64,000 nucleotides of DNA from Streptomyces sp. 130 (GTDB lineage: Bacteria; Actinomycetota; Actinomycetes; Streptomycetales; Streptomycetaceae). A program made the translations under genes and the position numbers. The stretch covers positions 248,001 to 312,000 of the forward strand of contig NZ_VJNO01000002.1 of the NCBI RefSeq assembly GCF_007096885.1. The letters are read 5' to 3'. The notes beneath the pieces were generated by a model. That model was not told the DNA's origin. It did no database searches and saw nothing but the letters and a program-made list of their open reading frames with translations. This document shows, one piece after another, positions 1 through 7,936 of this stretch (position 1 is its first letter; every line of letters begins with the position of its first letter).

Positions 1-393
1 GCCACGTCGAGCCCGACGCCCGAGGACTTCGCGGGCATCGACCTCACGCGCGGGTACCACCTGACGTTCGGGGACTCGGAGGTCCGGCCGCAGGACGGCA
101 CGGACGGCGGGTACGACCTGACGTACGAATCCGGATACCTCGAAGCGGAGAGCGACGGCGGCCGGCTCACCCTGCTCGACCCGGGGCAGGCCGGGTCGCT
201 GGACGTGTGCCGGGCGGAGACCCGGTTCGCCGACACCATCCCCGTGGAGCAGCTGTCGAAGGGGCGGCAGGTGTGCGTGACCACGGGCACGGGGCACATG
301 GCGCTGGTGACGTACGAGGGGAACTCGCCGGAGGACTCCCCCAGTGACTACGTCACGCTCGACGTGACGGTGTGGCGGAACGCGGCGCGGTGA
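1..393 (+). CDS. C-terminal fragment of an unidentified, probably exported protein
   Basis: The reading frame is open from the first base of the window to a TGA at 391-393, so only the last 130 residues are visible and the start lies outside. The fragment is hydrophilic, rich in Asp, Gly and Thr, has two cysteines about 22 residues apart (Cys69 and Cys91 of the fragment), and contains no membrane segment. From memory, the C-terminal sensor ends of some Streptomyces Ser/Thr kinases look similar (a beta-rich domain ending in a short TVWR-like strand), but nothing here proves that. It is convergent with the TetR gene that follows 12 bases later. Confidence 0.6.
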   Translation, partial: ATSSPTPEDFAGIDLTRGYHLTFGDSEVRPQDGTDGGYDLTYESGYLEAESDGGRLTLLDPGQAGSLDVCRAETRFADTIPVEQLSKGRQVCVTTGTGHMALVTYEGNSPEDSPSDYVTLDVTVWRNAAR

Positions 394-405
394 GCGCGGG
401 CGGGG

Positions 406-987
406 CTACGACGCGCCCGTGATCAGCCGCTGCAGCGCCGGCGCGTACAGGTCCGCGATGCGTTCCGGCGTCGCGGACGCCCCCGCGCCCTCCCGGTGCA
501 GGCTCAGCGTCGCGCCCAGGCCCAGCAGGTGTCCGGCCAGGAGCTCGGCGCGCAGGGCGGCGTCCTCGCCGGGCAGGCGGGCGGTCAGCACGTCGGTGAC
601 CTGTTCGTGGAAGCGGTCGCGGAGCAGGGACCGTTCGTCCTGGTTGCCCAGGGAGAAGACGACGCGCAGCAGCGGGTCCGACTGGTCCGCGCGGCGGCGG
701 GCGACCAGGGTGACCACCAGGTGGCGGCCCAGCACGTCGAGCGGCGCGTCGAAGAGTTCGGCGGCGGCCGGTCCGAAGTCGGCCACCGTGTTGAACAGCT
801 CCTCCTTGCGGCCGAAGTGCTTGACCACCAGGGACGCGCTGACCCCGGCGTCCGCCGCGATCCCCCGGATCGTCACCTCCGCGTACGGGCGCTGCGTGAA
901 CGCCCGCCGGGCCGCGCGCAGGATCGCGTCCCGGCCCGTGCCGGTGTCCGTGGCCGGGGTCGCGGCGATGGCCTGGCCGCCGGTCAT
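406..987 (-). CDS. TetR family transcriptional regulator
   Basis: This 193-residue protein has a classic TetR N-terminal helix-turn-helix at about residues 19-65 (AILRAARRAFTQ, then VTIRGIAADAGVSASLVVKHF) followed by a helical ligand-binding domain. The ATG at 987 follows a GGAGG ribosome site, and its first bases overlap the TGA of the upstream MFS gene (ATGA, 984-987), so the two genes are translationally coupled. The usual logic is that it represses the mfs-tetR operon and is released by a pump substrate. The two tandem dyads just upstream of the MFS start are its likely operators. The ligand is unknown. Confidence 0.9.
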   Translation of the reverse strand: MTGGQAIAATPATDTGTGRDAILRAARRAFTQRPYAEVTIRGIAADAGVSASLVVKHFGRKEELFNTVADFGPAAAELFDAPLDVLGRHLVVTLVARRRADQSDPLLRVVFSLGNQDERSLLRDRFHEQVTDVLTARLPGEDAALRAELLAGHLLGLGATLSLHREGAGASATPERIADLYAPALQRLITGAS

Positions 988-2495
988 GCGCCCTCCTGGA
1001 TTCCCGCCGGCCGCGCACCCCCCGTCGGGGTGACCGGCGCCGTGCGCTTCTCCTCGACCGTACCCGCCCCGGCGGGCCTGCGGCCCCGCAGCATGAGCGT
1101 GACCAGCAGGGCCAGCAGCGCCGCGCCCGCCGCGATGACGAAGACCAGCTGGTACGCGTGCAGGGTCGGCGCGGTCCGGCCGCCCACCCGGAAGGTGAGG
1201 TTGGCCAGGACGGCGGCCACCGTGGCGCTGCAGAACGCCTGGCCGATCGAGCGCATCAGGGTGTTCAGGCCGTTCGCCGCGCCGGTCTCGCTGACCGGGA
1301 CCCCGCGCATCACGAGGGCGGGCAGCGCCGAGTACGCGATGGCCGTGCCGGAGGCGACGACCGTGGCGCCCGCGATGATGAGCCACAGGCTGTGGCTGGT
1401 GAAGTACCGCACCCCGTAACCGGCCGCGATGATCCCCGCCGCCAGGGCGAGGCTGACCTTCGGGCCGTACTTGGCGGAGATCCGCGCGGACACCGGCGAG
1501 AGCGCCACCATCGACACCCCGCCCGGCAGCAGGCACAGACCGCTGACGACGAGCGAGGCGCCGAGCCCGTAGCCGGTCGCCTTCGGCTCCTGCACCATCT
1601 GGGCCGTGACCAGGGAGTTCGCGTAGAACGCGAAGCCGATGAGGAGAGCGGCGACATTGGTGAGCAGGACGGCCGGGCGGGCGGAGATCCGCAGGTCGAC
1701 CATGGGCGTCGCGACGCGGAGCTCGTACGCCCCCCACACCAGCGCCACCACGACGGCCGCCACGAGCAGGCCGACCGTCCGGCCGGAGGTCCAGCCCCAG
1801 TCGCCGCCCTGCGTCACCGCGAGCAGCAGGCAGACCAGCGCGCCGGACAGGCCGAGGGCGCCGAGCGCGTCGAAACGGCCGCGGCTGCGGAGCGGGGACT
1901 CCGGTACGAAGACGAGGACGAGCACGATGTCGATGACGCCGATGACGCCGGAGACCCAGAACATCGTGTGCCAGTCGAAGTTCTCGACCACCAGCGCGGC
2001 GATCGGCAGGCCCACCGCGGCGCCGATGCCGAGCGTCGAGCTCATCAGCGCGACGGCGGACAGCACGCGCTCGGGCGGCAGTTCGTCGCGCAGGATGCTG
2101 ATGCCCAGCGGTACGACGGCGATCGCGGCGCCCTGGAGTGCGCGGCCGGTGATCAGCACGCCGATGTGGGAGCTGATCCCGCAGAGCACCGAGCCCACCA
2201 CGAGCACGCCGAGCGAGGCCACGAGCACCCGCCGCTTGCCGTACATGTCGCCGACCCGGCCGAGCACGGGCGTGAACACCGCGCCGGTCAGCAGCGTGAC
2301 GGTGACCAGCCAGCTCGCGGCGGCCGGGGTGGCGCCGGTCAGCTCGGGGATGTGCGGGAGCAGGGGGACGACGATGGTCTGCATCACCGCGACGACGACC
2401 CCGCAGAAGGCCAGCACGCCGACCGCGAAGCGCGGGTGCGGGGCCTGGGCCTCCGGGGGCGTCGGGGCGGTGGGGGCGGGTATGTCCGCGGGCAT
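984..2495 (-). CDS. MFS drug efflux transporter (EmrB/QacA, DHA2-like)
   Basis: The gene encodes a 503-residue integral membrane protein with many hydrophobic segments, consistent with the 14-helix DHA2 family. The loop after helix 2 carries the MFS motif GRVGDMYGKRR near residue 80, and motif-C-like glycine and proline residues follow (GIGAAVGLPIAAL). The ATG at 2495 has GGAG just upstream; an in-frame ATG 39 bases earlier would put the start inside the operator and is not preferred. It is the first gene of a two-gene operon with the overlapping TetR regulator, which points to substrate-induced efflux of a toxic or antibiotic compound. The substrate cannot be inferred. Confidence 0.9.
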   Translation of the reverse strand: MPADIPAPTAPTPPEAQAPHPRFAVGVLAFCGVVVAVMQTIVVPLLPHIPELTGATPAAASWLVTVTLLTGAVFTPVLGRVGDMYGKRRVLVASLGVLVVGSVLCGISSHIGVLITGRALQGAAIAVVPLGISILRDELPPERVLSAVALMSSTLGIGAAVGLPIAALVVENFDWHTMFWVSGVIGVIDIVLVLVFVPESPLRSRGRFDALGALGLSGALVCLLLAVTQGGDWGWTSGRTVGLLVAAVVVALVWGAYELRVATPMVDLRISARPAVLLTNVAALLIGFAFYANSLVTAQMVQEPKATGYGLGASLVVSGLCLLPGGVSMVALSPVSARISAKYGPKVSLALAAGIIAAGYGVRYFTSHSLWLIIAGATVVASGTAIAYSALPALVMRGVPVSETGAANGLNTLMRSIGQAFCSATVAAVLANLTFRVGGRTAPTLHAYQLVFVIAAGAALLALLVTLMLRGRRPAGAGTVEEKRTAPVTPTGGARPAGIQEGA

Positions 2496-2516
2496 GGTTC
2501 TCCGTTGCCGACTCGG

Positions 2517-2559
2517 GGGTGCACAGATGTTCACCCCCAGGGTAAACGCCTGTGCACCC
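2517..2559 (-). promoter_or_regulatory. Two tandem 20-bp operators upstream of the MFS-tetR operon
   Basis: Two adjacent imperfect palindromes occupy 2517-2536 (GGGTGCACAG then ATGTTCACCC) and 2540-2559 (GGGTAAACGC then CTGTGCACCC). Both have GGGTR outer half-sites facing ACCC, and their centres are 23 bp apart, about two helical turns. The outermost arms also form a perfect 12-bp inverted repeat (2515-2526 and 2550-2561). The nearer dyad ends 22 bases from the MFS ATG, so a bound repressor would block the promoter or leader. The assignment to the downstream TetR protein is inference. Confidence 0.65.
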
Positions 2560-2687
2560 CCTCGGCGACGGGAGGGCGGAAGCGCGGGTTAGCCTCGGTC
2601 CGGGCGCCGGTGCGGCGCCCGGCGCGAAGCGCGTACGAGTGCGCTGGGCGCACAACCATGACGTGGACGAAGGCGGAGGTGACCGCG

Positions 2688-2990
2688 ATGGCGAAGGTGC
2701 CGGCAGCGGCGGTGGCGGCGGGCGGACTGGTCGGCGGTTACGCCGTCGCGCGGTGGACCCGCAAGCGTCCGCTGGGCGGGGTCGCGCTCGCGGCGGCGGG
2801 CGGCGTCGCCGCGTACGAGTGGAACCGGCAGGCCGGCCCGCGCGCGGCCGTCGCGCTGACCACCGCCTACGTGGCCGCGTTCGCGGGCTCCCACCCACTG
2901 GCCAAGAAGGTCGGCGCCTGGCCCGCGGTCTTCACCGTCGCAGGCACGGTGGCCGCCGCGTCCTGGGCGGTCACCCGCCGAGCATCCTGA
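2688..2990 (+). CDS. Small hypothetical membrane protein
   Basis: The product is a 100-residue, Ala/Gly/Val-rich protein with two or three hydrophobic stretches: residues 5-20, about 31-45, and the C-terminal segment with the WPAVFTVAGTVAAASWAV motif. A basic patch, RWTRKR, lies at about residues 21-26. I choose the ATG at 2688 because GGAGGT lies seven bases upstream. An in-frame ATG at 2658 would add ten residues but has no ribosome site. No function can be assigned. It is divergent from the MFS-tetR operon and has no obvious partner downstream. Confidence 0.6.
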   Translation: MAKVPAAAVAAGGLVGGYAVARWTRKRPLGGVALAAAGGVAAYEWNRQAGPRAAVALTTAYVAAFAGSHPLAKKVGAWPAVFTVAGTVAAASWAVTRRAS

Positions 2991-3609
2991 TCTGATCCGG
3001 TGCGCCCTGCGGACGCGGACGCGGAACGGGGGCGCCCTCCGGACGCGGGACGCGCTGGACCCGGGGTGCACTCCGGACGCCGACGCGAAACGAGCGCACT
3101 CCGGACGCGGGAAGCGCTGGCCCCGGGGTGCCACGCCCCGGGGCGGGCTGAGCCCCCGCACCCCGTACCCGAGGCGTCCTCCGGACGCCGACGCGAAACG
3201 GGCCGCACTCCGGACGCGGGAAGCGCTGGACCCCCGCGCCCTGGGGCGGGCTGGCCCCGCTTGCCTAGACGGCCGAGGCGCCGCCCGGGGCGCCCTGGGA
3301 CCTTGCCCTGAGCCCGGGGCGCCTCCCGGACCGCGCAGAGCCGGGGACGGGCTGGGGCCGAGGCGCCACCCGGAGCGCGCCGGCCCGTCGCACCGCCAGC
3401 CGGGGCGCGCTGAGCCCCCGCACCCTCAGCCCAGGGCGCGCCGAGCCCCCGCACCCAGTGCCCGGGCGCAGCCGCAGGGCGTCCTGGGCCCTGGCACCTT
3501 CCCGCGGGCGGCCCGGGCCCGCGGGCCGTCCGGGCGCCGCGGCCGGGCGGCCCGGGCCCCAACGGCCCCGCTCCGGGGCCCCCGCACGCGGCCCCGCCCC
3601 GGGGCCCCC
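2991..3609. repeat. Repeat-rich, very GC-rich non-coding stretch
   Basis: About 620 bases separate the small membrane protein gene from the end of the DUF445 gene and hold no convincing gene. The decamer CTCCGGACGC occurs five times, at 3037, 3071, 3099, 3179 and 3208. Longer blocks are duplicated about 108 bases apart: CTCCGGACGCCGACGCGAAA at 3071 and 3179, and a second block at 3097 and 3206. Reading frames stay open on several strands only because stop codons are rare at this GC content. The rest is a degenerate run of GGGGC and GCCCC words. Confidence 0.6.
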
Positions 3610-4959
3610 TCACCCCCAGAGCGCCCACGACACCGTGTGGATCGCCAGGCCCGCCAGCGCCCCCACCACCGTGCCGTTGATGCGGATGAACTGCAGGTCG
3701 CGGCCGATGTGGGCCTCGATCTTGCGGGATGTCTGGTCCGCGTCCCAGCCGGCCACCGTGTCGCTGATCAGCGACGTGATCTCGGCCCGGTACGTCGTCA
3801 CGACATAGGCCGCCGCGTCCTCCAGCCAGCCCTCCAGCTTCCCCTGGAGACGGTCGTCCGTGGCCAGCCGGGCGCCCAGCGACATCAGCGAGGCCCGGGC
3901 GCGCAGCCGCAGCTCGCTCTGCTCGTCCTCCGCCGCCGCGATCACCATCGCGCGCACCGCCGCCCAGGCCGAGGCGATGACGTCCTGGACCTCGCCGCGC
4001 CCCAGGATCTCCGACTTCAGGCGCTCCACCCGGTCCCGGGTCTCCGAGTCGGTCTGGAGGTCGGCCGCGAAGTCCGCGAGGAACGTGTCGATGGAGCCGC
4101 GCGCCGGGTGCCCCGGCATGTCCCGCATCTCCGTGACGAAGCGCAGGAGCTCCTTGTAGACCCGCTCCCCGACCCGCTTGTCCACGAACCGGGGCGTCCA
4201 GCCCGGCGCCCCGCCCTGCACCGCGTCCATCACCGAGTCGCCGTGCAGCACCAGCCAGTCGTGCGCCCGCGCGCACACCAGGTCGACGAGCTTGCGGTGG
4301 CCGCCGTCCGCGACGACCTTCTCCAGCATCCGGCCGAGACCGGGGCCCACCTCCGCCGCGTTCGCCCGCCGGGTGATCGCCTCGCCGACGACGGCCTGGA
4401 CGTCCGCGTCCCGCAGGACGGTGAGCGCCCCGCGCAGCGCGGTCGCCAGCTCGGCCGTGACCCGGTCCGCGTGGGCCGGCTCCGCGAGCCACGCCCCGAC
4501 CCGGCTGCCGATGCCCAGCGAGTGAATCCGGTCACGTACGACGTCCCCGGAGAGAAAGTTCTCGCCGACGAAGGAACCGAGGGAGGCCCCGAGCTGGTCC
4601 TTCTTGGTGGGAATGATGGCAGTGTGCGGGATCGGCAGACCGAGCGGACGCTTGAAGAGGGCCGTGACGGCGAACCAGTCGGCCAGCGCGCCCACCATGC
4701 CCGCCTCGGCAGCCGCCGCGACGAAGCCCGGCCAGCCGCTCACCCCCTCGTTCTTCGCCCAGGTGGCGAGGACGTACACCAGCGCGACCAGCAGAAGGAG
4801 GCCGGTGGCCGTGGTCTTCATACGGCGTACGCCACGACGCTTCTCCTCGTCCGCCGCGGTGTACGCGAACGAGGCGAGCCCCCCGGGTCTCGCCCTCCCA
4901 CCGGGCCCCGGGGGCAGCGCGCCCGGCTCGGTCCGCCCGGTTCCGTCGATCCGTTCCAT
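3610..4959 (-). CDS. DUF445 domain-containing membrane protein (YjiN family)
   Basis: The 449-residue protein has a disordered N-terminus of about 45 residues, a transmembrane segment (TTATGLLLLVALVYVLATWA), and then the DUF445 hallmark region around GALADWFAVTALFKRPLGLP, followed by a long helical region and a second hydrophobic segment at the extreme C-terminus (VVGALAGLAIHTVSWALWG). The two-end membrane anchoring is typical of the YjiN/YheB group, whose biochemical role is unknown. I start it at the ATG at 4959, preceded by GGAG; a GTG nine bases upstream is possible. It is divergent from the SGNH hydrolase, with about 160 bases between them. Confidence 0.85.
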   Translation of the reverse strand: MERIDGTGRTEPGALPPGPGGRARPGGLASFAYTAADEEKRRGVRRMKTTATGLLLLVALVYVLATWAKNEGVSGWPGFVAAAAEAGMVGALADWFAVTALFKRPLGLPIPHTAIIPTKKDQLGASLGSFVGENFLSGDVVRDRIHSLGIGSRVGAWLAEPAHADRVTAELATALRGALTVLRDADVQAVVGEAITRRANAAEVGPGLGRMLEKVVADGGHRKLVDLVCARAHDWLVLHGDSVMDAVQGGAPGWTPRFVDKRVGERVYKELLRFVTEMRDMPGHPARGSIDTFLADFAADLQTDSETRDRVERLKSEILGRGEVQDVIASAWAAVRAMVIAAAEDEQSELRLRARASLMSLGARLATDDRLQGKLEGWLEDAAAYVVTTYRAEITSLISDTVAGWDADQTSRKIEAHIGRDLQFIRINGTVVGALAGLAIHTVSWALWG

Positions 4960-5121
4960 CCGCTCCACCCGTCCGCGTACGCACAGCCCCAGGCCTCCGC
5001 TACGCATTGTGCCTACCTGACCTACTCCCGGGCCGCACGTCGAGTTCCCCGCGCCCTGCCGCATCATGGGAACCGGTCCACTCCCCCCGCTTCCCCGCCC
5101 CCGCAAGGAGACACACCGCCC

Positions 5122-6372
5122 ATGCCCAGGCGCCAGGGGTACGCCCTGCTCATCGCCCTCGTGGCGGGCACCGCCGCGCTCGCCGCAGCCGTGGCGTTCG
5201 CCGGTTCCCTGCTGTTCGCCGGGGAACGGGCGACGGCCGCCGCCACCACGGCCCCGCAGGGCGTGGCCCACAGCCCGGCGGCCCCGGCGCACTCCTCCGG
5301 GCACTGGCTCGCCACCTGGGCGGCGGCCCCCGTCGCGGGCGTGGCCGACCCGGCACAGGCCGAGGACCAGAGCCGCCGCGTCATCCGCAACGTCGTGCAC
5401 ACCAGCATCGGCGGCACCGAGGCCCGCGTGACGCTGTCCAACCTGTTCGGCACGCAGCCCCTGCTCATCGACCGCGTCACCGTGAACACCCGCCCCGTGA
5501 CGTTCCGCGGGGCCTCCTCCGTCACCGTCGCCGCCGGCGGGCAGACCGTCAGCGACGCCGTCGCCGTCCCGGTCGCCGCCGACGCCGACCTCGTGGTCAC
5601 CCTGCGCACCCCGACCGCCGACGGACCGGTCACCGCCCACCCCAACAGCCACCAGACCTCGTACACCGAGGACGACCGGGGCACCTGGGCCACCACGCAG
5701 TGGCGCTACCTCACCGCCGTCGACGTGCGGGGCGGCGGCACGCAGGCGGCCGGGACGCTCGTCGCGTTCGGCGACTCGCTCACCGCCGGCTCCGGCTCCA
5801 CCACCGACGCCAACACCCGCTGGCCGGACGCCCTCGCCGACCGGCTGCACGGCCGCTACGCCGTGGTCAACGAGGGCATCGGCGGCAACCGCCTCCTGCG
5901 CGACGGCGTCGGCCCGCGCGCCCTCGACCGCTTCGAGCGCGACGTCCTCGGCGCCTCCGGCGCGAAGACCGTCGTCATCGCGCTCGGCATCAACGACATC
6001 CAGGCGCTCCCGAGGGAGACCGACCCCGGGCGGATCACCGACGCCCTGCGCGACCTCACCCGGCGGGCCCACGCCCGCGGCCTGAAGGTCATCGGCGCGA
6101 CCCTCATGCCCTACCGGGGCTCGGCGGTCTGGACGGCCGGCGGGGAGCAGGTGCGCCGGCAGGTCAACGCGGAGATCCGGGCGGACGGGATCTTCGACGA
6201 GGTCCTCGACTTCGACCTGTCCCTCCGCGACCCGGCCCACCCCCAGCAGTTGCGCGCCCCGTACGACTCCGGCGACCACCTGCACCTCAACGACGCCGGG
6301 TACGCCCGCCTGGCGGCGCTGCCGGACGTGGACGCCCTGACCGGGGACAGGCCGAAGGTCGACGCGCTCTGA
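5122..6372 (+). CDS. Secreted SGNH/GDSL-type hydrolase (esterase or lipase)
   Basis: The 416-residue protein begins with an N-terminal signal sequence (a basic RR start, then an Ala/Leu/Val-rich core to about residue 33). It then has a beta-rich region and a C-terminal SGNH hydrolase domain. Visible family blocks are block I with the nucleophile (FGDSLTAG, Ser219), block III (GIND) and block V (the DHLHLND Asp and His near the C-terminus). It should hydrolyse ester bonds of lipids or decorated polysaccharides outside the cell. The ATG at 5122 has AAGGAG 11 bases upstream. A strong hairpin follows the stop codon, so the gene is monocistronic. Confidence 0.9.
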   Translation: MPRRQGYALLIALVAGTAALAAAVAFAGSLLFAGERATAAATTAPQGVAHSPAAPAHSSGHWLATWAAAPVAGVADPAQAEDQSRRVIRNVVHTSIGGTEARVTLSNLFGTQPLLIDRVTVNTRPVTFRGASSVTVAAGGQTVSDAVAVPVAADADLVVTLRTPTADGPVTAHPNSHQTSYTEDDRGTWATTQWRYLTAVDVRGGGTQAAGTLVAFGDSLTAGSGSTTDANTRWPDALADRLHGRYAVVNEGIGGNRLLRDGVGPRALDRFERDVLGASGAKTVVIALGINDIQALPRETDPGRITDALRDLTRRAHARGLKVIGATLMPYRGSAVWTAGGEQVRRQVNAEIRADGIFDEVLDFDLSLRDPAHPQQLRAPYDSGDHLHLNDAGYARLAALPDVDALTGDRPKVDAL

Positions 6373-6383
6373 ACCGGAGCCCG

Positions 6384-6412
6384 TCTCCCCGGCCGCACGG
6401 CGGCCGGGGAGA
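6384..6412 (+). terminator. Hairpin terminator after the SGNH hydrolase
   Basis: A perfect 13-bp inverted repeat (TCTCCCCGGCCGC and its complement) with a 3-base loop starts 11 bases after the hydrolase stop codon. There is no U-tract, as is usual for Streptomyces terminators. Confidence 0.75.
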
Positions 6413-6491
6413 GAAGGCATCGCGGGCACACCCGCTGGACAGCGGCGTCTCGGGTGCGCGGGCGGGAGGGTTCGCCGGCGGCGCCCGGACG

Positions 6492-7448
6492 TCACGGTGC
6501 GGGATCGAGGCCGGGACCGTCCGATACCGGGAGACGTGACTCCAGCAGGTCGTTGAGCGTGTCGCCGGCCTCTTGCGACAGCGGTCCGCTGTGGTCCACA
6601 CCCAGCAGACCGAGCAGTTCGACGGTGCGGAGCCGGACCGTCGCTTCCACGAGCTGGGCGTAGCTCTCCGCGGCGGCGCGGGTCCGGTGCCGAGCCGTCA
6701 GTGCGAGCAGGAGGCTGATCCCCGCCGCGGGCCACCACATGGCGGCCAGCGGTGCGTACAGGAGAGACCACGCGGCCAGGGCGGTGGAGGCGGTGAGTTC
6801 CCGTCGGGTGCCGGAGAGCTCGGCACGGTCGGTGTCGGGGAGGCTGAGCCACAGGTGAGGCCACAGGACGGCGAGGTCCAGGTGGTGGTCGCGGCGGACG
6901 CGGGTGGTGGCGGCACGGACCCGGTCGCCCGCCCACGTCGGCCGGCAGGGGCGTTCCAGCGCGATCTGCTCCAGGGAGCGGCGCGCCTCGTGCAGGGCTT
7001 CGGGGTCGTGCGGCCCGCGCAGTGCCGCCGCACGGGCGGCCGCCCTTCGCTGCGCGTCGAGCACCTGCCTGGCGGTGTCCCAGCGCCGGCGGCGGGCGGC
7101 CACCCGGGTGCCGGCGAGGTATCGCAGCGGGTTGGGCCACGTGTCCCAGTCCGCGGCGAGCACGAGGCGTTCGATGCCCGCGCCCAGAGCGCGGGCTGCG
7201 ATGCCCACGGCGGCCGAGGCCGCCAGCACTCCCGCGAGCAGGACGACCTGCCCGCCGAACGAATGGACCTGCGGGGCCTCGGCCCAGGCGGTGAGCCGGC
7301 GGGTCAGCCGGGCGAGGTCGAACGAGTGGGCGTGCCCGAGGATGTGGGCGGCCTGGGCGACTGCCAGGTACAGGGCGCCCGGCAGAGCCAGGAAAGTGAG
7401 CCAGCGCTCCGCGAGTTGCTCGCCGAGCCGGGTGAAGAACGCCGGCAT
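6492..7448 (-). CDS. Membrane protein of the TPR-CHAT cluster, function unknown
   Basis: I do not recognise a family for this 318-residue protein. Hydrophobic segments occur at about residues 16-37, 63-88 and 220-255 (the last probably two helices around MWWPAAGISLLLAL). Between them lies a long cytoplasmic-type region rich in Arg and Ala, predicted to be mostly helical. Its ATG at 7448 overlaps the stop codon of the small upstream gene (TGATG), so the two are coupled. The divergent neighbour encodes a CHAT caspase-like protease. By analogy with other CHAT systems, this protein could be the membrane effector or protease substrate, but that is only inference; no gasdermin-like or known toxin signature is visible. 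Confidence 0.7.
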   Translation of the reverse strand: MPAFFTRLGEQLAERWLTFLALPGALYLAVAQAAHILGHAHSFDLARLTRRLTAWAEAPQVHSFGGQVVLLAGVLAASAAVGIAARALGAGIERLVLAADWDTWPNPLRYLAGTRVAARRRRWDTARQVLDAQRRAAARAAALRGPHDPEALHEARRSLEQIALERPCRPTWAGDRVRAATTRVRRDHHLDLAVLWPHLWLSLPDTDRAELSGTRRELTASTALAAWSLLYAPLAAMWWPAAGISLLLALTARHRTRAAAESYAQLVEATVRLRTVELLGLLGVDHSGPLSQEAGDTLNDLLESRLPVSDGPGLDPAP

Positions 7449-7837
7449 CAGCCGATCACGTCCCGGCGCAGGGGCTCACCGCTGACCTCGCACCGCGGGG
7501 TCACGCCCGGGGCGGGGAAGGCGAATCGCGCACAGGGGTAGTGCGCTCCCCCCTGCGGGCACAGGAGCACCGGCTCCTGACGCGCGTACCGGTCGGAGCC
7601 GGCCAGGTCGAAGAGGCCTCGCGAGCGGCCGAACACACCGAGCGCGTCGCCCGCCTCGCGCAGCGCCCGGTGCAGGTCGTCCAAGGACTGCCGCGGATCG
7701 CCGCCGGCCCGCAGGACGCCGATGACGGCGTCGAGCGCGGCGACGCCCGGCCCGGAGGCCAGGACCTGGCGAAGCTGGAGCTGCCGCCGGCACACGTACC
7801 CCACCGCGTCGGCGATCTCCGCGGTCGACCGTTCCAC
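7448..7837 (-). CDS. Small putative zinc-binding protein of the TPR-CHAT cluster
   Basis: This 129-residue protein has a helical N-terminal half (residues 1-70) and a C-terminal part with clustered metal-type ligands: a Cys, a His six residues later and a Cys three residues after that (CPQGGAHYPC), then another Cys in PRCEV. The spacing suggests a small zinc-ribbon-like fold. The start is a GTG at 7837. The stop overlaps the start of the membrane protein gene. It is divergent from the TPR-CHAT gene, with about 100 bases between them. No family was recognised; a regulatory or adaptor role for the protease is plausible but unproven. Confidence 0.65.
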   Translation of the reverse strand: MERSTAEIADAVGYVCRRQLQLRQVLASGPGVAALDAVIGVLRAGGDPRQSLDDLHRALREAGDALGVFGRSRGLFDLAGSDRYARQEPVLLCPQGGAHYPCARFAFPAPGVTPRCEVSGEPLRRDVIG

Positions 7838-7936
7838 TGCCCCACCCCGCCCCGTCAGTCCTTCGAATCCGCCGCCCCGCCGGCCGGTGCGATCGTAAGC
7901 TGAGCCGCATCGGGGCGGGAAGTACCTGGGGGAGCC

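Noticed and set aside
406..2898. A long minus-strand frame (about 830 codons) covering the TetR and MFS genes
   Set aside because: Only its TetR end reads as protein. The rest is the MFS gene in the wrong phase, full of Arg/Gly/Pro, kept open by high GC.
3000..3311. A short plus-strand coding frame in the repeat-rich spacer
   Set aside because: It is made of the repeat units themselves, lacks a ribosome site and has Arg/Pro/Gly composition typical of random GC-rich DNA.
6492..7448. The membrane protein of the CHAT cluster as a bacterial gasdermin
   Set aside because: No gasdermin-like beta-rich N-terminal region or cleavable C-terminal tail is apparent; the protein has plain helical membrane segments near both ends.
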